The translations under genes and the position numbers were made by a program. Below the pieces are notes generated by a model. That model did not search any database, was not told where the DNA came from, and saw only the letters and a list, made by a program, of their open reading frames with translations. From Caenorhabditis remanei (taxonomy: Eukaryota > Nematoda > Chromadorea > Rhabditida > Rhabditidae): a stretch of 64,000 bases of DNA. The DNA lies in the NCBI RefSeq assembly GCF_010183535.1, contig NW_026526144.1, forward strand, positions 186,001 to 250,000. Direction: 5' to 3'. Below, piece after piece: positions 8,931-19,796 of the stretch (the stretch's first letter is position 1; each line of letters begins with the position of its first letter).

Positions 8931-11900
8931 GAAGCTATCGGTGTGTCTCTAGACTTACGCAAACGCAGCGGCCGACACCAATCGAGGCTCGCGACCGTCA
9001 CTATCTTTTCACTACTCTTCTTCTTCTTCTTCACTTCCCAAAATTACCTATCCAAACTTGGGTAATTAATTCGGGACACACACTGGCGAGCCTGCTACAG
9101 CGGCGGGAGTCTACCTCACGGTAGGTCCGCTAGCTGTGATGTAAGAAATCATTAAACTCTTCATCAGTTTGGTTCATTTGTACAAAGTGGGTTTGTGCAG
9201 ATGGGTCGAGTTCAGGGAACCCCAGGGTCTATGTGTTCATCACTACTATGCTGGTCAGTAGCTGCTTTGATGGTTTCGGACCCTGGGTATTTACCATCCC
9301 CCTCCCTTATATGAACAATGATTATTATCAGATCAGGATTCCTCCAACTATGCCATAGTCGTCGGGTGTTGGCACACCACTGACTATGACGGAGTTTCCC
9401 GCCAGGAGCCTCACGGCCTTCAACTTTCCCTTTCAGGTTTGCACCCTCCAGATCGAGTCGGCATCCAACCGGTCCGCGCGTGTGTTCTTCAGGCCAGAGC
9501 TCTATTTCAGATCTAGAGACAGAGACCATCCGAAACACAATGCCAGATCAGATTGCGGTGGTTGGGCATCCTTACTTCCGGGTCGCTACCCAACTCCTCC
9601 CTACCGCCCACACGGAGAGTACCGGAAGATACTCTCCCCCAAGTACACACCTGATTCAATTGATCTTGCGATCAAGCACACGTGAACACCACAATTCACC
9701 TTATCCTTCTGATACGGCGTAGGAATTTCAAAGTACTTTCGCTCTCTTTTCAATTCCTTCAGAAACTTCGCGACGTTTCCGGCTGGTTCATATGCTAAAC
9801 TGTTTGCGTACCAGACACTTTGTGAGTCAATAATCAAAAGTATCCAGTGATTTTCTTCACAAACAGGGAAAAGATAGGTTTTCGATGACCAGAGCTTGCT
9901 CTCGACCATTTGAATTCCTTCTATTTTCCAGATTTCCCATGTTAATGGGTCGAGAACTTTGTACTTTTCACTTTTAGAACAAATTCTCTCGAGGTACCAC
10001 ATAATGACCTCGTCACTCAACCATGCTTCTCTTGAATCTTCATGGTCGAGGCACCAAGTGTTGAACCTTTTGCCAACGTAGCCATTGCTACCATCACTTT
10101 CAAACGTTAGGTTCAACACACCAGACTCATTCCGATCGTTTTCTCTTGAAACGACCGAGTCTTCGGGTATTATCTCGGAAATTCTATTAGTTTCCTCTTT
10201 TCCCGATTTTCCACTCACTTTTTGTGGTTTCAGAACAGACAAAGAGCTTCTTCTGCGCTTTGTTTCAATTCTCGCAGTGATCTGCGCGTTCTGCTTCGCG
10301 GCCTTTACTCTTTCCGGCCCTTGCAAATTGCTCAGATCAACCACTGAGCCGAGACTATTGGTACGAACCGGCGCTACAGACAGCCTCCTACTGGCGGGGC
10401 TGCTTGTTTCGCCGTTCTTTGAGAAAATAGAGAACACTTTTTTCCCCATTTGTTTCTCTTCTGTCTTTTTCACACTCTTTGTGACAGATTCTTTTAACAC
10501 ACTCAGAGATTTCGTAACAGCTCTTGTTTGTGGCAGCTTTTCCATTGCCTCCACTCTGAGAATTTTCTCTGGTGTCGTTTCTTCGACCGGCGGCGCAGTA
10601 TATCCTTTTCTTACTGCTCTCTCCGGTCGCTGAAGCGACGGAGCCGCCTTTTTCATAACATCGGAGACTTTCTGATTAGTCGTGGGAGCTGACCTTATTC
10701 GCGGTCTATGCTGCGTCCCATGTTTTTCTAACATGTGCGACGACACCCATCTAGTAGCCTTTGTACTTTTTCCGGCTGCTTCTTCACCGCAGATGGAGCA
10801 TTTATAAGTCCACTCGACTTTTTTCTGATGGACACTCGAGAGATGCCTTGTTAGATGCTGCAAGTCTGCGGCACCCGCGCCCCCGGCGGACGTACCGAAA
10901 CAGTCTTTGTAATAGCAGCGATAACGGGTGGACGGTATGTGCACTTGACACACAACGATGTTCTCACCGCGCGTCTCTACCAGGACTATTCTATCGGCTT
11001 TTTCAATCTCCGATTTCGCAATCTTAGCGCCGCCTCTAATTACATTAGCAGGCGGTCGCTTCATCGAAAATTGCATTTTTCTCTTTAAATTCCCCATTTT
11101 TGGTTCATTTTTAGCAATTTTTGCCCAATTTTCTTTTTTGTGGCTTTTTCGATCGATAATTTGGCATGGGAGGGACAAAAACACCGAAAACACAGGCATT
11201 TTTCCTCTCCCCACAAGTTCGCTACTATTCAACACTTGTTCTTCAGCGAAACTTTCAAAAAGTTCCACCAAAAATACCAATTTTTCCTTTTTATCTTTTT
11301 CTATTTTCTCAAAAGCATAAAAAGATTCTGTTGACGTCGCCAAGCAGACTGAGAGGACAGAAGAGAGATATAAACCTTCTTCTGCCACTTCTCTGTGCAC
11401 CTGACTAATGTCAGAGCAGAATTCAGAATCGCGCACCTTTTTTCCACCGGCGAATCCTTCCTCCAGCTCTTCGCGTCGAATCGTCACTCTATCGATCGAT
11501 TCGTTGGCGATATCTCGCATCGACACCGCTTCCCTCTCAGCCGGCGCCAACTTCCACGAGCCTGAAACGAAATTTGCGTTTTCAAACACAAAATCGATAT
11601 TTTTCAGCTTTTCTGCTCTGTTTTCCCACAAAAACCACGTTTTTGCAGCAATTTCCAGAAATTCACGTAATATTTCTGGTTCAGAACGATTATTTTCACT
11701 CAAAACACACTGGTTTTCAGCAAAAATAAACAATTTTTGGTTTACACCATTTTTATCAATTCGATCGATAATCTGAAGGGAAAAAGAGGAAAATACAGGA
11801 AGTGCAAGTATTTTTTCTTTATCCACAAGCATAAACCAGTTATTGAAACCAGTAAACACTTGCATTACAGCGGATTCTCTCCAAAATTCCACCATAAACT

Positions 11901-12708
11901 TCATAATTCTATCGATTTTTACATTTTCAACGCAAAAAATTTGATAAAATTGGCGCAATTGGCTCGCCGAGCAGATAGAGAGGTCGGCAGACGAAAAGAC
12001 GTCTACAGACTCTGCTCCATACACCAGGCTAGGCTTTTTGCAGATTTTCAGATCACTCACCACTTCTTTTTCGGCGATTTTCTTCAAATCCTTCGGCGGA
12101 CGACGTGGCCTCCTCTTCAGCCACTTCTCATGTCCCGTTTCGCTCGTCGTCGCATCCGTCGCGACATCCGAACGATTTTTTGACGATTCTGAAATAAAAA
12201 TATTGTTAAAATCGAAGAAATTCTCTTTTTCAGCGATAAAAAACACATTTTTATTCGAAATTTCGTCGTCTGCTCCGAAAATCAATAAATCACACATTTC
12301 TGCTGTAATTTCTCGACTTTTCCCCTCATTTTTGAGGTTGAGCAGCGATTTTTTCATTAATTCTAGCTTTCTTTTAGCTAGAATCAACAATTTTCCAGCA
12401 AATTTCTCTGCTGGGCACCAAAAATTCGATTGGGAAACGAGAGAATTCGCAGAAAGTGCAAGCAATTTTCTCCACAATTCCTCCGGCAACAATCGAGTGA
12501 TTTTTTCGAATGAAACCAGATTTATCATCGTTTTTCTTGAGAAAAAGACAATAAACAATCGATTTTCTGGACAATTTTCGCGTATAACATCACGAAAATC
12601 ATTTTTTGAAGGAATTTCTGAGAAAAATGAATTTTTCGCGAGAGCTTCCGCCTTCTCGACAATTTTCCACTTTTCTACTCTTTTTCCAACAAAATAAAAT
12701 ATACCTGA

Positions 12709-13920
12709 CTAGGGAATGACTCACACAAAGTATGGAGATACACAACATGACCTATATCGCTGGAAAGCTGACGTTACCCTGATTCCGAATCTATATTCAG
12801 TTTTTGCAGTGGCCTTCCCAGTTTTGAGAAATTCGGCTCCAAAGTTTGGGTAAATTTTAGTGCTCAAACTCAAATTGTCAACCAGCGTGTTGCCCCAACA
12901 CGTAAATCCATTCGGGGGGATAGATAAAACAGCGGTTGAATGGTCGAGGGGGTTACAGGTGCGGTTGTAGGTGGACACTCTATGGTTCGACTCCTTGCCT
13001 TTTTTCCTCCTGTTTTACTTTTTTGTAATCCTCGTTTTTGGGTCCCATGGTCTTCACAATGTGTCAGAAATCGGTTTTTGAAGCTTTTCTAGTTCATATT
13101 GACTGCCTACGACGTTTTAATTTTTTAAAAACTTTTCAAGAAAATTAACTTTTCTGTGACCAAGTCCATGATGAGAAGGCAGTAGGAATTTTTTTCAAAA
13201 ATTTTTTTGAGTTAGAAAAACAATAGAAAATGTTATAGCAAGCTATAAAATAGTTTTTCCGAAGTTTACTTGTCTTGTTACGCTGGTATACTTTTTTTTG
13301 AAACAACTACTCTGCTTCAGATGTGGTGGTTCGAAGATAAAGTCGTAGTCTGACGATCTGTATCATGTAAACATTTTGGAATCAAATATCAAAATGTATT
13401 TTCTATTGTTTTTCTAACTCAAAAAAATTTTTGAAAAAAATTCCTACTGCCTTCTCATCATGGACTTGGTCACAGAAAAGTTAATTTTCTTGAAAAGTTT
13501 TTAAAAAATTAAAACGTCGTAGGCAGTCAATATGAACTAGAAAAGCTTCAAAAACCGATTTCTGACACATTGTGATGACCATGGGACCCAAAAACGAGGA
13601 TTACAAAAAAGTAAAAAAGGAGGAAAAAAGGCAAGGAGTCGAACCATAGAGTGTCCACCTACAACCGCACCTGTAACCCCCTCGACCATTCAACCGCTGT
13701 TTTATCTATCCCCCCGAATGGATTTACGTGTTGGGGCAACACGCTGGTTGACAATTTGAGTTTGAGCACTAAAATTTACCCAAACTTTGGAGCCGAATTT
13801 CTCAAAACTGGGAAGGCCACTGCAAAAACTGAATATAGATTCGGAATCAGGGAAACGTCAGCTTTCCAGCGATATAGGTCATGTTGTGTATCTCCATACT
13901 TTGTGTGAGTCATTCCCTAG
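12709..13920. mobile_element. 1,212-bp foldback/MITE with about 525-bp inverted arms
   Basis: The ends are CTAGGGAATGACTC and its complement; TGA flanks both sides (12706-12708 and 13921-13923). The arms (about 12709-13235 and 13394-13920) are nearly identical, with a loop of about 160 bp. It has no transposase; the mirrored frames at 12721-12978 and 13651-13908 are only the arms read in each direction. The 3-bp duplication would fit a PIF/Harbinger-type relative, but TGA is not the usual TWA, so the superfamily is uncertain. Confidence 0.9.
12931..13005 (+). other. tRNA-like Pol III box sequence in foldback arm
   Basis: An A-box-like TGGTCGAGGGGG near 12941 and a B-box GGTTCGACTCC at 12984-12994 are followed by a T run at about 13000. 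The mirror image lies at about 13624-13698 (- strand). The acceptor stem does not pair, so it is not a functional tRNA gene; it may be tRNA-derived. Confidence 0.35.
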
Positions 13921-14943
13921 TGAGTCATCGCCGTATCCAATTCCTTCCATTCCATCCGATTCCACCATTCGATACGTACATATTGATGTCCTGGAGGCGT
14001 CGGAGTCGTTGAAGTGGAGGAGAGTGTCCTTGTCGTTTGTGTGGAGAGAGTGAAGAGACGCAGACACAGCGGTCAGCGAGACAGATTTTGCTGCATTTCT
14101 AGCAGCGATTTTTAGCGATTTTTCGCCAAAATACCTTTGTTTATGAACAAAAGGAAGTGCCAATGGGATGAGAACAGCAGAAAAATGATTTTTTACAGAA
14201 ATGATTTGGATTTCAGCTTGGAAAATCGATTTTTCACTGCCATTTTCAACACAGGAGGCTTCAAACTCGAAATTTCTCTCTTTTTCGACATTTGAATGCA
14301 ATTTTTGGTCACTCTTTCTGTTTCTATGACTAGAAACAGAGGTGGGAATCACCATTATGAGTTCAGAATTCGAATCCGATACTTTTTCGGACGAGAAATC
14401 TGATTTTTGGCTTTCGCCGTCGCTCTTTTCGATTTTCCCGGGAAAATCGAAGGTGGGAATCACCTTTTTTGAAATAAATTCTGAATCCGGTTCCTCTCTA
14501 AATTCAGAATCATATGGGTTTAGCGCGGTGGTTTTTTCGCAATGGGACTGACACGAAAACTCCATTTTTGGAGTAAAATGTGCCAAATTAGTATAATACA
14601 GGGAATGGGAGGCTGAAAGGTCTCTAACGACAGTTCAGATGTTGTTTTGAGCAAATGAAACAAGTCTATTCGACTCTTTTAGCCAAAAATTAGTTAGTAA
14701 GGTAGAAAAAACCACCAAAAACTATAGCCCAAGAGAGGTTTACCTCAAACTTGGGTAATTAATTATTGAAAAAGTCTCAAACTTGGGTAATTAAGTCTTT
14801 ACACAAACTCTCGAACTTGGGTAATTCTACCCACTTTCATCGAGTTGTCATCATCTCACTACCACTCCTCCTCCTCTCTAACCGCCATCGATTCTTTCCG
14901 ATTTCCTCCCCATTTTTATACGAAGATTGGCGTTGAGAGAAAT

Positions 14944-15062
14944 GCTTACGACCATATCACGTTGAATGCACGCCATCCCGTCCGATCTGGCAAGTTAAGC
15001 AACGTTGAGTCCAGTTAGTACTTGGATCGGAGACGGCCTGGGAATCCTGGATGTTGTAAGCT
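14944..15062 (+). rRNA. rrn-4: 5S rRNA, copy 5
   Basis: Complete 119-nt gene, first after the chimeric NeSL. Confidence 0.97.
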
Positions 15063-15407
15063 TTTTGCCTTTTTTATTCTTCATTTACATTATCGAAAAC
15101 TGCTTATGAATGTGTTCGTTTGATTTTTAATACTGTTTTCATCAATAAAACAATCCATTTCATATGTTTATTTCAAGAATTAAGAAAAAAATTATTTTTC
15201 GCTCCAATTTTTTTTTCCATTTGCAAAAATTTGCAAAACATTCATAAAATTATTGATTATTGATTTTCCTCATTTTCACGTTTGATTCATATTCGAGAAA
15301 TGAAATCTACCAAGAAATTCATTTTGAAACTCTGATTCGGGTTACTGTCGATTTTTTTCAAATAGCGAAAATGAAATGTTCAAAACACTTATTTTCGAAT
15401 TCTTTTT

Positions 15408-15510
15408 AGTTATTTTGTCTCCCCTAAAGGAGACGTTCCAAAATTTATAGCTAACGCCAAATTTCTTTGGGTCAGTTTTCGGGCGTACCTCAAACTTGGG
15501 TAATTAAACC
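15408..15510 (-). ncRNA. sls-1: SL1 RNA, intact copy 3
   Basis: Complete, with standard promoter to its right. Confidence 0.95.
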
Positions 15511-15869
15511 GAAGCTATCGGTGTGTCTCTAGACTTACGCAAACGCAGCGGCCGACACCAATCGAGGCTCGCGACCGTCACTATCTTTTCACTACTCTTC
15601 TTCTTCTTCTTCACTTCCCAAAAATTACCTATCCAAACTTGGGTAATTAATTCGGGACACACACTAACTCTCAAACTTGGGTAATTAATTATTGAAAAAG
15701 TCTCAAACTTGGGTAATTAAGTCTTTACACAAACTCTCGAACTTGGGTAATTCTACCCACTTTCATCGAGTTGTCATCATCTCACTACCACTCCTCCTCC
15801 TCTCTAACCGCCATCGATTCTTTCCGATTTCCTCCCCATTTTTATACGAAGATTGGCGTTGAGAGAAAT

Positions 15870-15988
15870 GCTTACGACCATATCACGTTGAATGCACGCC
15901 ATCCCGTCCGATCTGGCAAGTTAAGCAACGTTGAGTCCAGTTAGTACTTGGATCGGAGACGGCCTGGGAATCCTGGATGTTGTAAGCT
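15870..15988 (+). rRNA. rrn-4: 5S rRNA, copy 6
   Basis: Complete gene. The CACTA-like element begins 10 bp after its end and shortens the adjacent T run to TTTTTGCCTT. Confidence 0.97.
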
Positions 15989-16009
15989 TTTTGCCTTCTC
16001 AGGTATTTT

Positions 16010-16230
16010 TGGGCAGAGGTTGGGCAACGAAACTTTCGATTGGGCCATGTGGCCCGTGAATAGAGCACAATGCCCACAAAAAGGGCCACATGGCCCAGTG
16101 GGCACAGGTTGGGCACAGGTTGGGCCACAGGTTGAGAGATAGGAAATACTTGGTGGATGTGGGCACAGGTTGGGCGCATGGTGAGGCAGGATGGGCACAG
16201 CATGGGCACGGAGTGGGCACAGGTTGAGAA
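16010..16230. repeat. Left subterminal repeats of the CACTA-like element
   Basis: Repeated GGGCACAGGTTGGGC and GGGCCA motifs in both orientations. The small frames across it are by-products of the repeat. Confidence 0.75.
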
Positions 16231-16364
16231 ATCGCGCTCTACTGCATAATTGTATTTTTCATTTTCTGAATTTTCTGAATTTGTTGTGTTTATTTCGTTT
16301 TTCTGTTATATTATCGTTCTTTTTTTTAAGGAAAAATTTAGATCAAAAAGAAGAAAAGAAAGTG

Positions 16365-19300
16365 ATGAGAAGAGCAAGAGCTCCATTCAGTTCAAAGAAG
16401 AAAAATCTAGGTATTTTATCATTGAGAAGATAAAGAATAAGTGGGATGATTGCAGGTTACGAATATGGAACAGAATCGGACACTGAGGATGATGAGGCTG
16501 TAGTCGAGGAATTAATGTCGGATGATAGTATTGGTATGCTAAGAAAGACTGACAAGCTATTGCAATAAAAATTGTATTTCTTCAAGATGATCGTAACAAC
16601 TGGCCGGATGAAATGGGAGACGATTCTCTGAATCAGGAGACAGATGAATCTAGCCAATACGAAATCTTATTGGAAAGAGATACTGATCACGACTCTAATG
16701 AAGCAATGTCTGTAATTGGAGATGAGTCTGTTGAGGTTTCGGATCTGTCGGATGGCGGTGATGACTTCATCGGTGGTGGAACAAATGACGATGTTAGGCT
16801 GATTGCATTTGTGAACTTCTTCTGCTCAGAATCTATCTCTGAAGGATGTTTGAAACGAATGGTTCAGCTGATGACTCTTTTGTATGGCGAAGCCCCACCT
16901 TTCACAGTAAGCTCAGATTCATAAGCTGTAACCTAAATAATTCGGAATCATGCATTTAAGGCTTCTCAGGTGTTGAGAGTGGTGAATGATGCTGGAAAGA
17001 AATTGATTCAAAGCATGTCATACTATTGTAGTCGTTGCGGCACGGAGAAGAGTGGGAAGAAGATGCAATGTTCAAAATGCATGACGTTCGTTTGTAAAGT
17101 TGATGCATATGTTAGAAATTAATTATTACAGAAGCAACATCAACATTTTAGACCGTATCACTTTCATTAAATGCGATTTGAAATGGCAACTTGAACAACA
17201 GCTACGGTATCACGGTGCAGAAGTGATAAAAGCTCATGAGAAAATTCACAAACGAGAAGTACAGTAGTTTGAGGAACTTCGCCAAACGTAATTATGTTTG
17301 TTACAGATTGATTTCGAAACGAATGACATACGACGTTATCAAAGATATCTCGAGGGTATGGAGTCGAAAGAACAGTTTGCATGTGGAAATATTAACTTGT
17401 TGTACACGGTCTTCTCCGATGGAGCAGCGTTTACGAAGATCAGCAGGTACAGTAACACGTACTGCATAAAAACAATAAATGAAGGTTTTCAGGAGGGAAG
17501 TCACTCCAGTGTTGTGTCGTCTAGAAGGAATTGATGTAGACGCTAAAGCGGGCGGAAACGTTTTTAGCATTATATCAATGGTTTATTGTGATGGCGGAGT
17601 TAAAAAGATATTCGTGGATGAATTTGTTGAGAAGTGAGGAACACAAACAAGATAAATGACCAATATGCGTTTCAGATCTTTTTCTAACTTACCAACGAAA
17701 ATTGAGATGAAAATCAATGGAAAGAGGTGGTGTTTCATGCCAAAGATTTTATGCTATTTGTCGGATATGAAGGTTGGAGAATTGGAACAGTCGAAAGACA
17801 TATCATGGAAATGTTTCAGGAAAGAATGACATTGACAAAACTTCCGAATTGGCATCAAGTGAATGGATGTTCCGAGTGTGTAACGATTGGGCGGAAAAAA
17901 GGTGCTACGGTAACCTATGTCGATTATAATATGGTTGCTCCTCGCAACAACTCCTCCATTCTGTACGCCGCTGAGCATGGAATTGAAGGATTTAGGGACA
18001 CTGGAGGTAAGAGTGACATGATAGATGAAGCCAACCAAATATTCAGTTCCATTGATTTTCTCATTCTTCCCTCCTTCTGCTTTCGCCATAGATCCTTTTC
18101 ATATAAAGGGATGCGGAATTTGTAAAACAATTGTTAACGGTGGAATATCAGGTTTATACATTTCCATATCATCCTGTTCAGAGATTCTGAAGCCTACCTC
18201 TTGGATTAGTTTCAAGATGTTTCCTGGTACTGTTAACATGGTAATGAATGCTATTGAGGGTATCACTCCATATACATATGATAATGTGCCATTGGTATCG
18301 CTCAGGAAACTATCTAAAACGACAGGGAGAGAAATGGAAAAGGTACAAAAGTTGAAAAGGAGTTTGCTATTGATGTGATTTTCAGATAAGCAGATTAATC
18401 TCAGGAATAGTAGGATTCGAAGGATATTCTCAAAGAAACGATTACAACGTTTGGTTCCTGGGATTTTTATTCTCCTTGACTCTACAAGGCACCAAAATGT
18501 GCCATCCGAATACACTACAGTCACTTCTTTCAGCGATGTATGAACTCCATACCGTATTAGAACCGGATAGTATAACGATAAAATTTCACGTAAGTATTCA
18601 CTGTTGTTAAGAGTACTGAATCAAATTTAGTGCTACTATAACCACGTAATTCTCCATGAAAACAATTTCGGTCCAAAACACACTACAGAAGTTTTCGAAA
18701 GAGAGCACAAAGTATTAATGAATTCTGTACATTACCAGAGCACCAACTCAGAGAAAGCGATAATAAACAAGTAAGTAGGATAGCTGAACATTCTGTAATT
18801 GAGTTGTTTAAGATATGTGTGTGGCCAGGTCTACCGTAGCCAGCTGACTCAAATGTCAGAAGCTTGCTCGGAAAATACGAAACATTCCATTCGTCAGAGT
18901 ATGAAAACATCTGGATCCAGGTAACGTACTCATTTGACTTCTTACATATCTATAAGTTTTAGGCTTCCTCCAATGAATGAGTTAAAATGCTGTCTTGATC
19001 CGGATCAGTTGAATCCATTACATAAAAGAATTATCATTAATTTGGGATTGAACGACGTTTCCATGTTTTTGTGAGTTCCGTTATTTATCGCCTCATCATT
19101 CAAAAACCTTCAGAAGCCGTTGGAGGACGTGCTCCGCAATGGGAAATTACATCTTCTCCGCGAAGTCCTACTGCTCAGCCAAAACGACCAGCTCAAGCTT
19201 GATTTGTTTCTCAGGTTCCACTCAACAGGAATTGTGTTTTGGAGAAATTGAGCTGATCGTGAAACGAGCTGATTCAGCTTATTTCATTGTACGGGAGTTC

Positions 19301-19513
19301 ATCCTACAGCCCCTCCACCTCACGATGAAACCAATTGTTGATAGAGGAATGACTACCGCAGCCGCGAATATGTTAAATATCCTCCAGAGTCTTCCCAATG
19401 TCTTCTCAAAAGTCGAGTCCTCCACTTATGTTGCTATTCCGTCGGACACGGTGTTATGCCCAGCTGTCATCATTAATATCAACGGACATAGTTATGTTAC
19501 GATGGAGCGATAG
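16365..19513 (+). CDS. EnSpm/CACTA-like DDE transposase, about 14 exons
   Basis: Exon 1 is 16365-16410 (MRRARAPFSSKKKNL), exon 2 16456-16533 and exon 3 16587-16906, all in frame; the N-terminus is very acidic. Then come a zinc ribbon (CSRC...CSKC, exon from 16970), the block INLLYTVFSDGAAF containing the likely first catalytic Asp (17418-17420), LPNWHQVNGCSECV, which resembles the Gly-rich Cys pair of TNP2-like transposases, and a central block through 18590. The last exon ends in HSYVTMER at 19513. Introns are about 45-50 bp. One join (exon 4 to 5, near 17085/17132) needs a weak GT donor to keep frame; everything else reads cleanly. It would cut and rejoin the element ends. Family placement is by motif memory, not alignment. 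Confidence 0.65.
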
Positions 19514-19544
19514 TAGTGAATTAATCATTCCCACACTCGGCAGC

Positions 19545-19735
19545 TTTCTTTACATATTATAATCGACATAGGTTACCGTAGCACCTTTTTTCCGCCCAAT
19601 CGTTACACACTCGGAACATCCATTCACTTGATGCCAATTCGGAAGTTTTGTCAATGTCATTCTTTCCTGAAACATTTCCATGATATGTCTTTCGACTGTC
19701 CAACGACCCTCCGCTATTACACTGCATCAAAAATA
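19545..19735 (-). repeat. Inverted partial copy of a transposase exon
   Basis: About 150 bp (roughly 19555-19710) are the reverse complement of 17785-17935 in the transposase gene, including part of an intron and the LPNWHQVNGC exon. It lies just after the transposase stop codon and before the second gene, so a read-through transcript could fold on itself. Confidence 0.85.
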
Positions 19736-19796
19736 TTTTTGTTTCACACCACTCTTCAATTTCACCAAATATACGTGTGTTACATTTCCAACAAGT

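Larger units (their letters stand above)
5433..9083. repeat. 5S/SL1 array block with four partial or whole units
   Basis: Spacing between 5S starts is 928 bp, then 1,800 bp where a NeSL tail interrupts. Each 925-bp-type unit holds 5S (+), about 345 bp of AT-rich spacer, SL1 (-), the SL1 promoter, a CTT repeat, a run of SL1-leader-like cassettes and a CT-rich stretch leading to the next 5S. I see no genes in the spacers. Cassette clusters lie near 5440-5522, 6323-6446 and 8123-8246. Confidence 0.95.
9601..14586 (-). pseudogene. NeSL-like zinc-finger/Ulp1 protein, ORF split by foldback element
   Basis: Segments 13921-14586 and 9601-12705 lie in one continuous frame once the foldback and one 3-bp target duplication are disregarded, giving about 1,256 residues. 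The start is an ATG at 14586. The first roughly 750 residues are of unknown function. They are followed by two zinc fingers (about 10780-10930) similar in spacing to the NeSL fingers, then a Ser/Lys-rich linker and a C-terminal C48 protease with His (NHW, 9847-9849), Gln and Cys (NCGV). The position expected to be the catalytic Asp reads Asn (ANSL). The last residues come from the antisense of the NeSL tail. No RT follows. The insertion breaks the gene today; before it the frame was intact. Confidence 0.75.
9084..14737 (-). mobile_element. Chimeric NeSL-related element without RT
   Basis: The 3' segment (9084-9642) matches the 3' UTR of the 33956 NeSL. At 9643 it switches abruptly to a different, diverged NeSL-like sequence encoding a long N-terminus, zinc fingers and a Ulp1 protease. 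Reverse transcriptase and endonuclease are absent. The 5' junction at 14737/14738 abuts GTTTACCTCAAACTTGGG, the true SL1 target, although the right flank then continues as a degenerate cassette. The left flank is a spacer cassette region (CACACACT). A foldback element interrupts it at 12709-13920. It may be a non-autonomous parasite of NeSL. Confidence 0.75.
14738..15997. repeat. 5S/SL1 array block, one and a half units
   Basis: It begins inside an SL1-leader/cassette hybrid (14738-14760) and contains two 5S genes and one SL1 gene. Cassette clusters lie at 14743-14848 and about 15632-15752. It ends in the T run after the second 5S gene, where the CACTA-like element starts. Confidence 0.95.

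Noticed and set aside
12721..13908. Identical 85-residue frames on opposite strands
   Set aside because: They are the two arms of the foldback element read in mirror image; no domain or splicing signals.
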